Shown here: positions 8,880 to 16,299 of the stretch, in pieces
Layout of the letters: each line of letters starts with the position of its first letter
Position numbering within the stretch: position 1 is the first letter of the stretch
From: Mycobacterium sp. D16Q13
GTDB lineage: Bacteria; Actinomycetota; Actinomycetes; Mycobacteriales; Mycobacteriaceae
Direction of reading: 5' to 3'
Assembly (NCBI RefSeq): GCF_002013375.1
Contig: NZ_MAEW01000023.1
Coordinates: 1 to 64,000 of the forward strand
Length of the DNA stretch: 64,000 nucleotides
Program-made: the position numbers and the translations under genes
The notes under the pieces: model-generated
The model's input: only the letters and a program-made list of their open reading frames with translations
Told to the model about the DNA's origin: nothing
The model's database searches: none

Positions 8880-9692
8880 ATGCTGGTCATCGATGTAGAT
8901 AACCCTGCGGATCCCCGTTTGGACAGTTTCCGCGATCTCAACAGCGTCGACCGCAGGCCCGATCTGCCCAGTGGCAAGGGGCTGGTGATCGCCGAGGGTG
9001 TGCTTGTTGTGCAGCGCATGGTGGCCTCGCGATTCGCCCCCTTCGCGCTTTTGGGTACCGACCGTCGATTGACTGAGCTTGCCGACGATCTCGACCCCGT
9101 CGATGTTCCGTATTACCGGGCGAGTGCGGAGGTTATGGCGGAGGTCGTCGGCTTTCATCTCAACCGGGGGGTGCTCGCCGCGGCGCGGCGCCCGGTGGAA
9201 CTGTCGGCGGCTGAACTGATGCAGAGCGCACGCACGGTGGCGGTGCTGGAAGGTGTCAACGATCACGAGAATCTGGGCTCGATCTTCCGCAATGCCGCGG
9301 GAATGGGAGTGGACGCGGTGTTCTTCGGCAGTGGCTGCGCCGACCCGCTGTATCGGAGGGCGGTGCGGGTGTCGATGGGGCACGCGCTGTTGGTGCCATT
9401 CGCGCGCCTTCCAGAATGGCCGAAGTCGCTGTACCGGCTGCGGGACAATGGATTCCGATTGCTGGCGATGACGCCGGCCGGGGACTCGCGGGCGTTGGCC
9501 GACGCGATGCCGCCGTTACAGGGGGAGAAGGTGGCGCTGATGGTGGGTGCCGAGGGCCCGGGACTGACCGATGTCGCATTGCGTGCCAGCGATTTTCGGG
9601 TGCGCATTCCCATGGCCAACGGCACTGACTCGCTGAACGTGGCCACCGCCGCCGCGTTGGCGTTCTATGAGCGCGCTAGGCTCGCGCCATGA
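8880..9692 (+). CDS. SpoU/TrmH-family RNA 2'-O-methyltransferase (Rv0881-like)
   Basis: A 270-residue SAM-dependent enzyme expected to methylate a ribose 2'-OH in rRNA or tRNA. All three SPOUT motifs are visible: NDHENLGSIFRNAAG (motif 1, with Asn and Arg), LMVGAEGPGL (motif 2) and IPMANGTDSLNVATAAA (motif 3), which together form the trefoil knot. An N-terminal substrate-binding domain of about 110 residues precedes it. The family also contains thiostrepton-resistance enzymes, but nothing here identifies the target nucleotide. ATG follows the MFS stop without a gap. Confidence 0.88.
   Translation: MLVIDVDNPADPRLDSFRDLNSVDRRPDLPSGKGLVIAEGVLVVQRMVASRFAPFALLGTDRRLTELADDLDPVDVPYYRASAEVMAEVVGFHLNRGVLAAARRPVELSAAELMQSARTVAVLEGVNDHENLGSIFRNAAGMGVDAVFFGSGCADPLYRRAVRVSMGHALLVPFARLPEWPKSLYRLRDNGFRLLAMTPAGDSRALADAMPPLQGEKVALMVGAEGPGLTDVALRASDFRVRIPMANGTDSLNVATAAALAFYERARLAP
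9677..9682 (+). promoter_or_regulatory. Possible internal -10 element TAGGCT before the DUF2537 gene
   Basis: TAGGCT ends 6 nt before ATG 9689, inside the end of the methyltransferase gene. It could give a separate leaderless transcript. Confidence 0.3.
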
Positions 9693-10000
9693 CCGGCGAT
9701 CCTCAGCCCGCGCGACGAGTGAATGGCCCGTCGAACGCCGACACCCCGTGGGCCGAGGGCATCGTCTCGGCGATGTGCGTGGCCGTGGTGGTCGCGGTGG
9801 GTGTGGTGGTGCTGAGTCTCGGTCTGGCACATGTGCATCCGCTATGGGCGGTTCTGCTCAATATTGTTGCCGTGGGTGGTCTTTCGCCAACGTTGTGGGG
9901 TTGGCGGGAGCGTCCGGTGTTGCGATGGTTTGTGCTGGGTATCGCAATCGGGATCGCCGGCGGATGGGTGGCCGCCGTGGTGACCGCCCTGATCACCTAG
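9689..10000 (+). CDS. DUF2537 small membrane protein (Rv0882-like)
   Basis: A 103-residue protein with three hydrophobic segments (about residues 24-46, 51-66 and 79-101) and a polar N-terminus. Length and layout match DUF2537, and its place between the SpoU methyltransferase and sepH repeats the Rv0881-Rv0883c order. The function is unknown. The ATG overlaps the upstream stop (ATGA). Confidence 0.78.
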   Translation: MTGDPQPARRVNGPSNADTPWAEGIVSAMCVAVVVAVGVVVLSLGLAHVHPLWAVLLNIVAVGGLSPTLWGWRERPVLRWFVLGIAIGIAGGWVAAVVTALIT

Positions 10001-10013
10001 AGCGCGGCCCCGC

Positions 10014-10832
10014 TTAGTTCTGGCCGCTGGAGCGAACGCCGAGCAGCACGTCTTCCCATGTGGGCACCGTCGGCTTACTCCGGCGCGAGCGCCGCGGTGC
10101 GGGGGCCGGTTGAACGTTGGTGTGCTCCTCGGCTGCCACGGGTTCCGGTTCGCGGACCGGTTCGGGCTGCGGCGCGGAGTGCTCGTTGAACAACTCCGGC
10201 TCGGGCTCGGGGAGGAGCGGAGCCACCGGTGCGACGGGGCGCAGGCTGCGGGTGAAGGTCGGGTCGATGAGCTCGCGTGCCGAATCGTCGAGCGCGGTCA
10301 CCGTGCCGCCATGGGCCCCGGGAGTGAACCGGAAGTGTGCCTTGTTGTCCGAGCGGCCGGCGCGCCACAGTAGCTGCACGGTCCATCGGCCGTCCTCGAC
10401 CTTCCAGGCGTCCCATTCAATGCCGTCGGGGTCGAGCCCCCGCGCGAACATCGCACCGGCGACGGTATCGGCGAGCGTGTTGACCGTGGGGCCATCGCTG
10501 CGAACGGGATGGGCCGCCGTGGCCATCTCGGCTGCGCGCTGTCGTTCCAGCAATACCGGATGGGCGAACCGTTCGATCCGCGAGACATCCACTCCGGCGG
10601 AGGTGGCGACTTGCTGGACGGTGGCGCCGGCCCGGATACGAGCCTGAATTTCCCGGGGTCGCAACGAGCTCTCCATTTCGATCTCGATCTGTCCCAGACG
10701 GGACAGATCGCGCCGGGCGGCTGCACGGAGTCTGTCGTCGGCGTCGATGACGAACTTGTCGGCGCCATTGGCGTCTTGGCAGACCACTCGCTTGCCGTCG
10801 GCCGACAATCCGATGACTTTCAGTTCGCGCAC
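10014..10832 (-). CDS. sepH: Septation protein SepH (DUF3071)
   Basis: A 272-residue cytoplasmic protein of the actinobacterial SepH family, which binds FtsZ and promotes Z-ring assembly. The N-terminal DUF3071 domain begins VRELKVIGLSADGKRVVC, and a helix-turn-helix-like segment GATVQQVATSAGVDVSRIE follows. The middle is Pro/Glu-rich and disordered. The extreme C-terminus TVPTWEDVLLGVR is a conserved peptide. I chose GTG 10832 over the frame extension to 10910 because GAGGAGGA sits 4 nt upstream and the family begins with this V/M-R-E-L. It corresponds to Rv0883c. Confidence 0.9.
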   Translation of the reverse strand: MRELKVIGLSADGKRVVCQDANGADKFVIDADDRLRAAARRDLSRLGQIEIEMESSLRPREIQARIRAGATVQQVATSAGVDVSRIERFAHPVLLERQRAAEMATAAHPVRSDGPTVNTLADTVAGAMFARGLDPDGIEWDAWKVEDGRWTVQLLWRAGRSDNKAHFRFTPGAHGGTVTALDDSARELIDPTFTRSLRPVAPVAPLLPEPEPELFNEHSAPQPEPVREPEPVAAEEHTNVQPAPAPRRSRRSKPTVPTWEDVLLGVRSSGQN

Positions 10833-11097
10833 GATGTCCTCCTCGCCCTGGACTGGATGCTCCAGTTCTCCGGACCTTAGTGCAGGTAGAGGGCCATTCT
10901 GTGGTGACACGCGGGGGTAGGGGCTACTTGCTTTTCCGGAGGGTTCGCGCTATGTGACGTGTGTGGCAGATGTTGTTTGCCGCTGAGGCGGGTGGCTTGG
11001 TGCTAACGCGAATCGAGTGCGAGCCTGGCGCGGGTTCTTGGCATGATTTCCGCGGGAGGCTCGCACTCGATAGCGCGCTAGATCGGGATCGCGTGCC
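10833..11097. other. Intergenic region upstream of sepH
   Basis: The stretch of 265 bp contains the hairpin repeat and presumably the sepH promoter. I see no gene here and no other clear element. Confidence 0.5.
11012..11071. repeat. Long hairpin repeat, copy A (behind the LpqH-like gene)
   Basis: Two 22-nt arms (11012-11033 and 11050-11071) beginning ATCGAGTGCGAGCCT pair with two mismatches around a 16-nt loop. Copy B at 19383-19440 has the same design. It lies 26 bp behind the stop of the minus-strand lipoprotein gene, so it may act as its terminator, although no U-tract follows. Confidence 0.85.
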
Positions 11098-11574
11098 CTA
11101 TGGGCAGGTGACCTCGATTTCGAATGGCTTGTTGGTGGGCTGCATGGGGTTGGCCATGTCCACAGCGATGGCGGTGCCTTCGATGTGGTACTTCTTGCCG
11201 TCCTTGGTGGCCTTTGCGCTCGCTCCGGGGGTGCCTTCGGAGAATGCCAGCGACTGACCGCTGAGGCTGCCCAGGCCCGCGGACTTCACCGTCGGTGAAT
11301 CGCCTTCCGTCACCACAGCGCCAAAGCCCTGAGCGCCGCTGCCGATGACGATGTTGACGTTGCCGTTCGAGGCCTGGCAGACGACAGCACCTTCGATCTT
11401 CTGCTCCTTACCGTCGATGACGACCTTGGCGCTGCTGTTGGTCGCAACCGCGCCGGCGCCGTTGCTGACGGTGGTGCCCTTGGTCTCGGATTTGTCCTTA
11501 TCGCTCGAACAGCCGACCAGACCTGCGGCGATAATCGCCGCGCCGCCAATGGCGACCACAAGCCCACGCTTCAT
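11098..11574 (-). CDS. LpqH-like 19-kDa lipoprotein antigen family protein
   Basis: A 158-residue exported lipoprotein. A basic start (MKRG) and hydrophobic core lead to the lipobox GLVGCSS with the acylated Cys at residue 22. The mature part matches the mycobacterial 19-kDa antigen family: a Ser/Thr/Ala-rich linker, VVIDGKEQKIEGAVVC with a conserved Cys, then a second Cys in EVTCP. It is expected to sit in the cell envelope; members of the family are surface antigens and TLR2 ligands. ATG 11574 follows an AAGGAGAAC ribosome binding site. It is a paralogue-type member, not necessarily the LpqH orthologue. Confidence 0.88.
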   Translation of the reverse strand: MKRGLVVAIGGAAIIAAGLVGCSSDKDKSETKGTTVSNGAGAVATNSSAKVVIDGKEQKIEGAVVCQASNGNVNIVIGSGAQGFGAVVTEGDSPTVKSAGLGSLSGQSLAFSEGTPGASAKATKDGKKYHIEGTAIAVDMANPMQPTNKPFEIEVTCP

Positions 11575-11664
11575 AGCGTTCTCCTTATATGTGATGAGGG
11601 GTGGAGCCGGACAGGACAAAGTATGGGTCGGTAACGGGGCGGGGTACGCGGAACGCCGGTATAC

Positions 11665-11973
11665 CTACGTACCCAGATTTGAGATATCGATTCCGGCTGA
11701 TAGCAGAATCACCACCACCACGGTCAGGGTGGTCAGTGCGACGGGCCTGGCGCCGTGGTGCCAGTGTCCCCGGGCCAGCGCATGATGGCGCACGGTGCTG
11801 ATCGCGACGACGCCGAGCACGACCCCGGTGGCGATCAATGATGCCCCCGCGGTCTGTTTGTGGATGAGTGCGTGGGTGATGAACACCGCGGCGGTTCCCG
11901 CGGCCGCCAACCCGGTGCGAAGCCAGGCCAGCGCCGTGCGCTCGGCAGCGCGGGTCTCGTGGGCAGCCCTCAT
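11665..11973 (-). CDS. DUF202 membrane protein
   Basis: A 102-residue integral membrane protein with three hydrophobic helices. The N-terminal signature ERTALAWLRTGLAAAGTA is typical of DUF202 (YidH-like). The function is unknown. Its ATG overlaps the stop of the upstream DUF202 gene by 4 bp; the two small proteins probably form one complex. Confidence 0.85.
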   Translation of the reverse strand: MRAAHETRAAERTALAWLRTGLAAAGTAAVFITHALIHKQTAGASLIATGVVLGVVAISTVRHHALARGHWHHGARPVALTTLTVVVVILLSAGIDISNLGT

Positions 11974-12314
11974 CGGTAGAAGACCGCGATCGACGCGAGG
12001 ATCGCGACCAGTCCGATGCTGACGGCGAGGAGAGGAACCAGCAGGGTGCCCTTGAGTGGTTGGTCCCGGTCCATCCGCTCCTTCACGTCGCGCCAATGCA
12101 CATATGCGCCAATCGACACCACCACGGCAAGAGCCAGGCAAGACGCTGCCAGGACATGCCGGACTCCGGCGTGGTGAAACGGTTGGACGAGAGTCTGGAC
12201 CGCGACACCGCCGGCGAGCAGTCCGAGCGCGGTGCGGATCCATGAGAGAAACGTGCGTTCGTTGGCCAGGGTGAAGCGGTAGTCGATCTGGGGGTCTTCG
12301 GGCGGTTCCGTCAC
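11970..12314 (-). CDS. DUF202 (YidH-like) membrane protein
   Basis: A 114-residue protein with the DUF202 signature NERTFLSWIRTALGLLAGG near residue 20 and three hydrophobic helices. It pairs with the downstream DUF202 gene by an ATGA overlap, as is common for yidH-yidG-like pairs. The GTG at 12314 (TEPPEDPQIDY) is preferred to the TTG at 12377 because TAAGTT lies 7 nt upstream of it, and the extra residues of the longer form look noncoding. The function is unknown. Confidence 0.85.
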   Translation of the reverse strand: MTEPPEDPQIDYRFTLANERTFLSWIRTALGLLAGGVAVQTLVQPFHHAGVRHVLAASCLALAVVVSIGAYVHWRDVKERMDRDQPLKGTLLVPLLAVSIGLVAILASIAVFYR

Positions 12315-12321
12315 CCCGCCC

Positions 12322-12327
12322 AACTTA
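12322..12327 (-). promoter_or_regulatory. -10 element TAAGTT for the DUF202 pair
   Basis: TAAGTT ends 7 nt before GTG 12314, consistent with a leaderless mRNA. Confidence 0.4.
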
Positions 12328-12370
12328 CCGAGCAGCGCGCCGGCGCCGGAGCGGGTTGGTTTCTCAGTTT

Positions 12371-12406
12371 CTATCAATCTAGAGACGATCGTAGTGAAAT
12401 TGATAG
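12371..12406. promoter_or_regulatory. Inverted repeat CTATCAAT-N20-ATTGATAG, candidate operator
   Basis: Perfect 8-bp arms at 12371-12378 and 12399-12406. The right arm ends one base before the -10 box TACTCT (12408-12413), so a bound protein would block the promoter of the gene at 12420. The regulator is unknown; the PaaX gene two genes on is a candidate. Confidence 0.5.
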
Positions 12407-12407
12407 G

Positions 12408-12413
12408 TACTCT
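12408..12413 (+). promoter_or_regulatory. -10 element TACTCT for the gene at 12420
   Basis: TACTCT ends 6 nt before ATG 12420, and no Shine-Dalgarno sequence is present. Confidence 0.45.
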
Positions 12414-12419
12414 GGATGT

Positions 12420-13649
12420 ATGAAGGTTTTAGCTTTGGGTGGGGCGGGCGCAATGGGTGCTGTTGCCGTGCGTACCGCTCGGGAAATGTCGGGTGTCGGG
12501 GAGATCGTCATCGCCGATAGCGATCTCGGTGCTGCCGAGGGATTGGCGCGACAGTTGAGGGAGGGCCGCGTACCGGTCCGGGCCGTCGAGGTCGATGTCA
12601 CCGATGAGGCGGCGTTGCGTCGAGTCCTGGAACCGGCCGATCTCGTTCTGAACACCGTTGGTCCGTACTTCCGTTTCGGATTGACGGTGCTGCGCGCGGC
12701 GATCGAGACGCGAACGCACTATCTCGACATCTGCGACGACTGGGAGCCGACGTTGCAGATGCTCGAGCTGGACGAGTTGGCACGTGAGCACGGGGTCTGT
12801 GCGGTGATTGGTATGGGGGCGAGTCCCGGGATCAGTAACTTGCTCGCCGCCATCGCCGCAACAGGATTCGATTCGATCCACGATATCTACACGGCGTGGC
12901 CAGTAGATGTCGGCACCGACGGTGACGACACCGAAGGTAAGGCCCAGTTGTTGAGCTCAGGTGGCCGGCCTACTGCCGCGGCAGTGCATTGGATGGAGCA
13001 GGCGAGCGGCACGATCACCGCGGTGAGTGCCGGGCAACTCGCCGAGCAGCGTCCGCTGAGACCGGTGGTATTGGACCTGCCGGCGGGACACCGCGGCACC
13101 GCCTATTCGATTGGACATCCGGAGCCGATCACGTTGCAACGCAGCCTGAAGCCGATCGGCACCGCACTGAACCTCATGGTCATCAAGCCGTGGACGGTAG
13201 CGTATCTCGACGCGCTGCGGCGCGATATCGACGCCGGATTGCTCACTCTGGAACAGGCTGCGGTCGCGTTCGCGGTGCCCGGATGGCGTCGCACGGTGCG
13301 CTCCGCGTGGACAGCGCTTCGCCTGCGGGGCCCCGGCACGCTCCCGCCGTTCTTCGCCGCGGTCACGGGCGAGCGGCAGGGAGGTCGGTGTGCCGCGGTC
13401 GCGCGCCTGAATATGGCTGGCCCGCAATCACAACCGATCAGAAGTGCCTTGCGGGATATGGCTCGCATCACCGGCGTGCCACTGGCCCTGGGTATGGCTC
13501 AGGTGATCGACGGCACGGCACGTCGTGCGGGCGTTCACCCGCCCGAGGCGGTCATCGAGCCGCAGCGGTTCTTCGCTGATCTCTCAGTGGCACTCGGGTG
13601 TGACAGTGGGGTTTCGCCGTACCTGCTTGAGCGGGAGTCACTGCCTTGA
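12420..13649 (+). CDS. Saccharopine dehydrogenase-like NADP-binding oxidoreductase
   Basis: A 409-residue protein with an N-terminal Rossmann fold (VLALGGAGAMGAVAVRTA, residues 3-20) followed by the family blocks DLVLNTVGPYFRFG and HYLDICDDWEPT. The MGASPGISNLLA stretch is also typical. The family includes saccharopine reductases and carboxynorspermidine synthases, but many actinobacterial members have unknown substrates. The PaaX gene begins 69 bp downstream on the same strand. A promoter-overlapping inverted repeat suggests repression. Confidence 0.8.
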   Translation: MKVLALGGAGAMGAVAVRTAREMSGVGEIVIADSDLGAAEGLARQLREGRVPVRAVEVDVTDEAALRRVLEPADLVLNTVGPYFRFGLTVLRAAIETRTHYLDICDDWEPTLQMLELDELAREHGVCAVIGMGASPGISNLLAAIAATGFDSIHDIYTAWPVDVGTDGDDTEGKAQLLSSGGRPTAAAVHWMEQASGTITAVSAGQLAEQRPLRPVVLDLPAGHRGTAYSIGHPEPITLQRSLKPIGTALNLMVIKPWTVAYLDALRRDIDAGLLTLEQAAVAFAVPGWRRTVRSAWTALRLRGPGTLPPFFAAVTGERQGGRCAAVARLNMAGPQSQPIRSALRDMARITGVPLALGMAQVIDGTARRAGVHPPEAVIEPQRFFADLSVALGCDSGVSPYLLERESLP

Positions 13650-13718
13650 TTCGATCGGGGCACCGCCGAACGTAGGATGATTGAACATAATGTGGCGGCG
13701 GCTTCGTGAGGTGAACGT

Positions 13719-14579
13719 TTGGACATCGAACACGTCCTGAACTCTGATGTCTCTACCCGCAGTGTGGTCGAGAGCATGATCCGTCAGGACGCGACCATTG
13801 CTGCCGGCGAGCTCTATGACGTCGCCAATATTCTCGGCATGAGCGACCAGCAGGTCCGCCTGTGCGTCAAACGACTTGTGGCCGAGGGACGTTTTACGCA
13901 GGAGGGGCGGGGCCGCAAGGCGATTCTGCATGCCACGGCGGCGACGAGGAGCACCCTCGAACCGGATTTGGACTTCGTGCGGTTCATGTACGAGCAGGAT
14001 CGCGGCCTTGCCCCGTGGGATGGCCGGTGGCATCTTGTTGCGTTCGCGGTACCCGAATCGGTTCGCTCGGCCCGTGATGCCATGCGCGACAGCATCCTTC
14101 GGTTAGGCGGCGCGCCAATCCAGGGTGGCCTCTATGTGTGTGCCAACGACTGGGAGGCGCGCATCGGGGCGGCGGCCGAACAACTCGGCGTGGCTGATCA
14201 CATCACGATGTTCACCACGACCGATCTTGTACTCGGCGGCGAATCCGGGGCCCGAGAGCTGGCTGAGCGGCTATGGCCGATCAATGCGATCGCCGACCGG
14301 CACCGCAAGCTCCTGGCGGTGGCGGAAGGGGTTCTTCCCGCGCTGCGCACCGCGTCGCAGACCGAAGTTCTCACCCTCGCCGTCGTGCTGGCGGCGGAGT
14401 TCACCCAGGCGGTCGAACCCGACCCGCTTTTACCGCCGCAGCTGCTCCGGCAGCCCTGGGTGGGCACTGCCGCCCGAGCAGCGGTCGCCGCGTGCTGGGG
14501 CGAGCTTGCGAAATATGAAGCTGAACAACCCATTCAATTGTTCGGCTGGTACGCCGAAGCCGTACGGCAGATCATCTGA
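13719..14579 (+). CDS. PaaX-family transcriptional regulator
   Basis: A 286-residue regulator. An N-terminal winged helix (residues 20-65, with NILGMSDQQVRLCVKRLVAEG) precedes the PaaX core WDGRWHLVAFAVPESVR and the later GGLYVCANDWE. PaaX of other bacteria represses phenylacetate catabolism and senses phenylacetyl-CoA; no phenylacetate genes lie here, so the effector is open. TTG start with GAGGTGAAC 4 nt upstream. It may control the preceding oxidoreductase. The 3' end overlaps the convergent membrane-protein gene by 8 bp. Confidence 0.83.
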   Translation: MDIEHVLNSDVSTRSVVESMIRQDATIAAGELYDVANILGMSDQQVRLCVKRLVAEGRFTQEGRGRKAILHATAATRSTLEPDLDFVRFMYEQDRGLAPWDGRWHLVAFAVPESVRSARDAMRDSILRLGGAPIQGGLYVCANDWEARIGAAAEQLGVADHITMFTTTDLVLGGESGARELAERLWPINAIADRHRKLLAVAEGVLPALRTASQTEVLTLAVVLAAEFTQAVEPDPLLPPQLLRQPWVGTAARAAVAACWGELAKYEAEQPIQLFGWYAEAVRQII

Positions 14580-14958
14580 GCCGTCCGGTGCGCGTCATCC
14601 GTGCGATCGCCGCGGCACCCAGCATGGCGCCAAGAATCGTCAGCGCAAACCAGAACCAGCCCCATGACGGTGGTAGCGGAGAGAGTATGAATGCCGCCAA
14701 TGTGTACACGCCAACGGTCAGGCGAAGACGCAGTACGTTGTTGAGGTTCGCAAGTGTCACTGCGGCAGTGATTCGGCGCAAGACGAACAGCTTGGCGGCA
14801 AGCATTCCGACAAGAAACGTCAGGCCGAGCAGCTGAACCCACGGTGGTGGGGCGCCCTTCCACGGTGAGGAAAAGGGCATCGTCGTCACCGCCAGCGTTA
14901 CGGCACCCGCGGCTTCGTAGAACGCCAGCCGTCGCGTGGTGTGCCGCTTGCTCCGCAC
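14572..14958 (-). CDS. Small integral membrane protein of unknown function
   Basis: A 128-residue protein with four hydrophobic segments (about residues 11-25, 40-58, 70-92 and 99-119) and a strongly basic N-terminus (VRSKRHTTRR). I do not recognise a family. The GTG at 14958 begins 2 nt after the hydrolase stop, so it is the second gene of that operon. A longer reading of the frame overlaps the hydrolase gene and is not credible. Confidence 0.65.
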   Translation of the reverse strand: MRSKRHTTRRLAFYEAAGAVTLAVTTMPFSSPWKGAPPPWVQLLGLTFLVGMLAAKLFVLRRITAAVTLANLNNVLRLRLTVGVYTLAAFILSPLPPSWGWFWFALTILGAMLGAAAIARMTRTGRLR

Positions 14959-14960
14959 GT

Positions 14961-16022
14961 TCAGCGCACTGCTTGTCCGGCAACGTAGTTCCGCAAGTTG
15001 TCCAAATATCCGGGGGCGTAGAGCGAACGCGGGGAGAACACCGCGATCATCGTCGAGCGCCAACTCTGGTCGTTGTCCAGATCGGCCTTGACGATGTTGT
15101 GGGACGCCTTCGGGTATCGCTGCACCGTCAGCTGGTGCGGCGGCAGTGACCGCCGGTAGACCTGCTCGGTCTCGTCGATATCGACGTTGAGGTCCTCGTC
15201 GCCGAGCGCCAGCAGGACCGGCACCGTGACCTGCGGCAGGATATCGGTCACATCGGACCGATAGTTCTTGTGCACAAAACTCCACCGATCAGCCGACATG
15301 GGATCCGAATCCTGTTGGACTGCAAGGTACTGCTCGTAGGTGGCATTGCCACGCAGTGCTTGCAGCGACTTCTCTCGGCGACTTAACGCGGCGTCGATGT
15401 CAGATGAGGAGGCTCCGCGGTCCCGCAGCTCGGCAAGCAGGTTGTACTTGCCCTGCCGTAGCCAATTCACAGCCGCGCCAACGAGAATCACGAATTCTAG
15501 ATCTGGCCGACGTGCGGCGACCTCGGGTACCACCCACCCGCCTTGGCTGATGCCCCACATCCCGATCCGTCGCGGGTCGATATCGGTGCGCTGGCGTGCC
15601 CAGTCGATCGCCGCCTCAGCTTCCGCGGCCCGGTCGTGCATGCTTTGACTGAGCCAATTCCCCGGTGCCCCATCGACTCCCGGCTTGTTCCAGGACAGTG
15701 AGGCAAACCCCGCCTTGGCGAACGACTCCCATATCGGCTCGTAGAAGCCGTCGCGTGTCGCGTTCGCCGCACCGTCGCCATGCACGAAAACCACCACGCC
15801 GAATGGTCCGTCGCCATGCTGGGGCACGGCGAGTGTTGCCTCGAGCGGCCCGGTTGGGCCGGGAATGGTCAACCGCTGGGTCCTGATCGCGAAGTCATTC
15901 GCGTGCATCACCCAGCCGCCGGCATCCAAGATCAGCGCGATAACGCAGGCCAGGGCGACGAGGAGCCACTTGTTCCGGCGATTCGCACGGCGGAAGGAGA
16001 CGCCAAAACTATTAAACACCAC
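14961..16022 (-). CDS. Membrane-anchored alpha/beta hydrolase
   Basis: A 353-residue protein with one N-terminal membrane segment (about residues 19-38) and an extracytoplasmic alpha/beta-hydrolase domain. The nucleophile elbow GISQGGW carries the catalytic Ser; the oxyanion-hole region VVVFVHGDG precedes it. Near the C-terminus ALGDEDLNVD and KASHNIV supply the likely Asp and His. It resembles dienelactone-hydrolase/prolyl-oligopeptidase-like esterases. The substrate is unknown. It is translated together with the small membrane protein downstream. Confidence 0.8.
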   Translation of the reverse strand: MVFNSFGVSFRRANRRNKWLLVALACVIALILDAGGWVMHANDFAIRTQRLTIPGPTGPLEATLAVPQHGDGPFGVVVFVHGDGAANATRDGFYEPIWESFAKAGFASLSWNKPGVDGAPGNWLSQSMHDRAAEAEAAIDWARQRTDIDPRRIGMWGISQGGWVVPEVAARRPDLEFVILVGAAVNWLRQGKYNLLAELRDRGASSSDIDAALSRREKSLQALRGNATYEQYLAVQQDSDPMSADRWSFVHKNYRSDVTDILPQVTVPVLLALGDEDLNVDIDETEQVYRRSLPPHQLTVQRYPKASHNIVKADLDNDQSWRSTMIAVFSPRSLYAPGYLDNLRNYVAGQAVR

Positions 16023-16299
16023 ACGATCGTATATGAAGCAATAGATTAGGAGTGTGTGTTCAGGGAAGGCGTGTGCTGGGGGGGTGCGCCGTGCCAGCGC
16101 GTATAGGCATGCGTGAATGCCGCGGCCGTGGACGCCCGATGTCTACCGGCACCGGCTGGCCGCCGAACCGGCTTTGTCCGACTACGACCTCGTGGTGCGG
16201 GATGCCCGGGAGCGCGAAGCCGCGCGGCGGTAACCCCTCACAGGAAACTCACAGTGGCGACCCAGTCGCGTCGGAGCCGGAGACACCATTGTCACTGAT
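16023..16299. other. Intergenic region between the hydrolase and GT2 genes
   Basis: A divergent 277-bp region carrying promoters for both sides. Apart from the 38-codon frame at 16117-16233 I see no gene or clear operator. Confidence 0.4.
16117..16233 (+). CDS. Possible 38-residue ORF, or remnant of a longer gene
   Basis: An ATG frame encodes a hydrophilic peptide with a natural-looking composition, including YRHRLAAEPALSDYDLVVRD and a charged REREAARR tail. An in-frame TGA immediately precedes the ATG, and there is no clear Shine-Dalgarno sequence. It could be a small protein or the surviving C-terminus of a decayed gene. I do not recognise a family. Confidence 0.25.
   Translation: MPRPWTPDVYRHRLAAEPALSDYDLVVRDAREREAARR

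Noticed and set aside
12420-13649. Lysine/saccharopine pathway linked to the putative hydroxylysine cluster
   Set aside because: The genes are 42 kb apart, and this family is often misnamed; there is no shared regulation visible.
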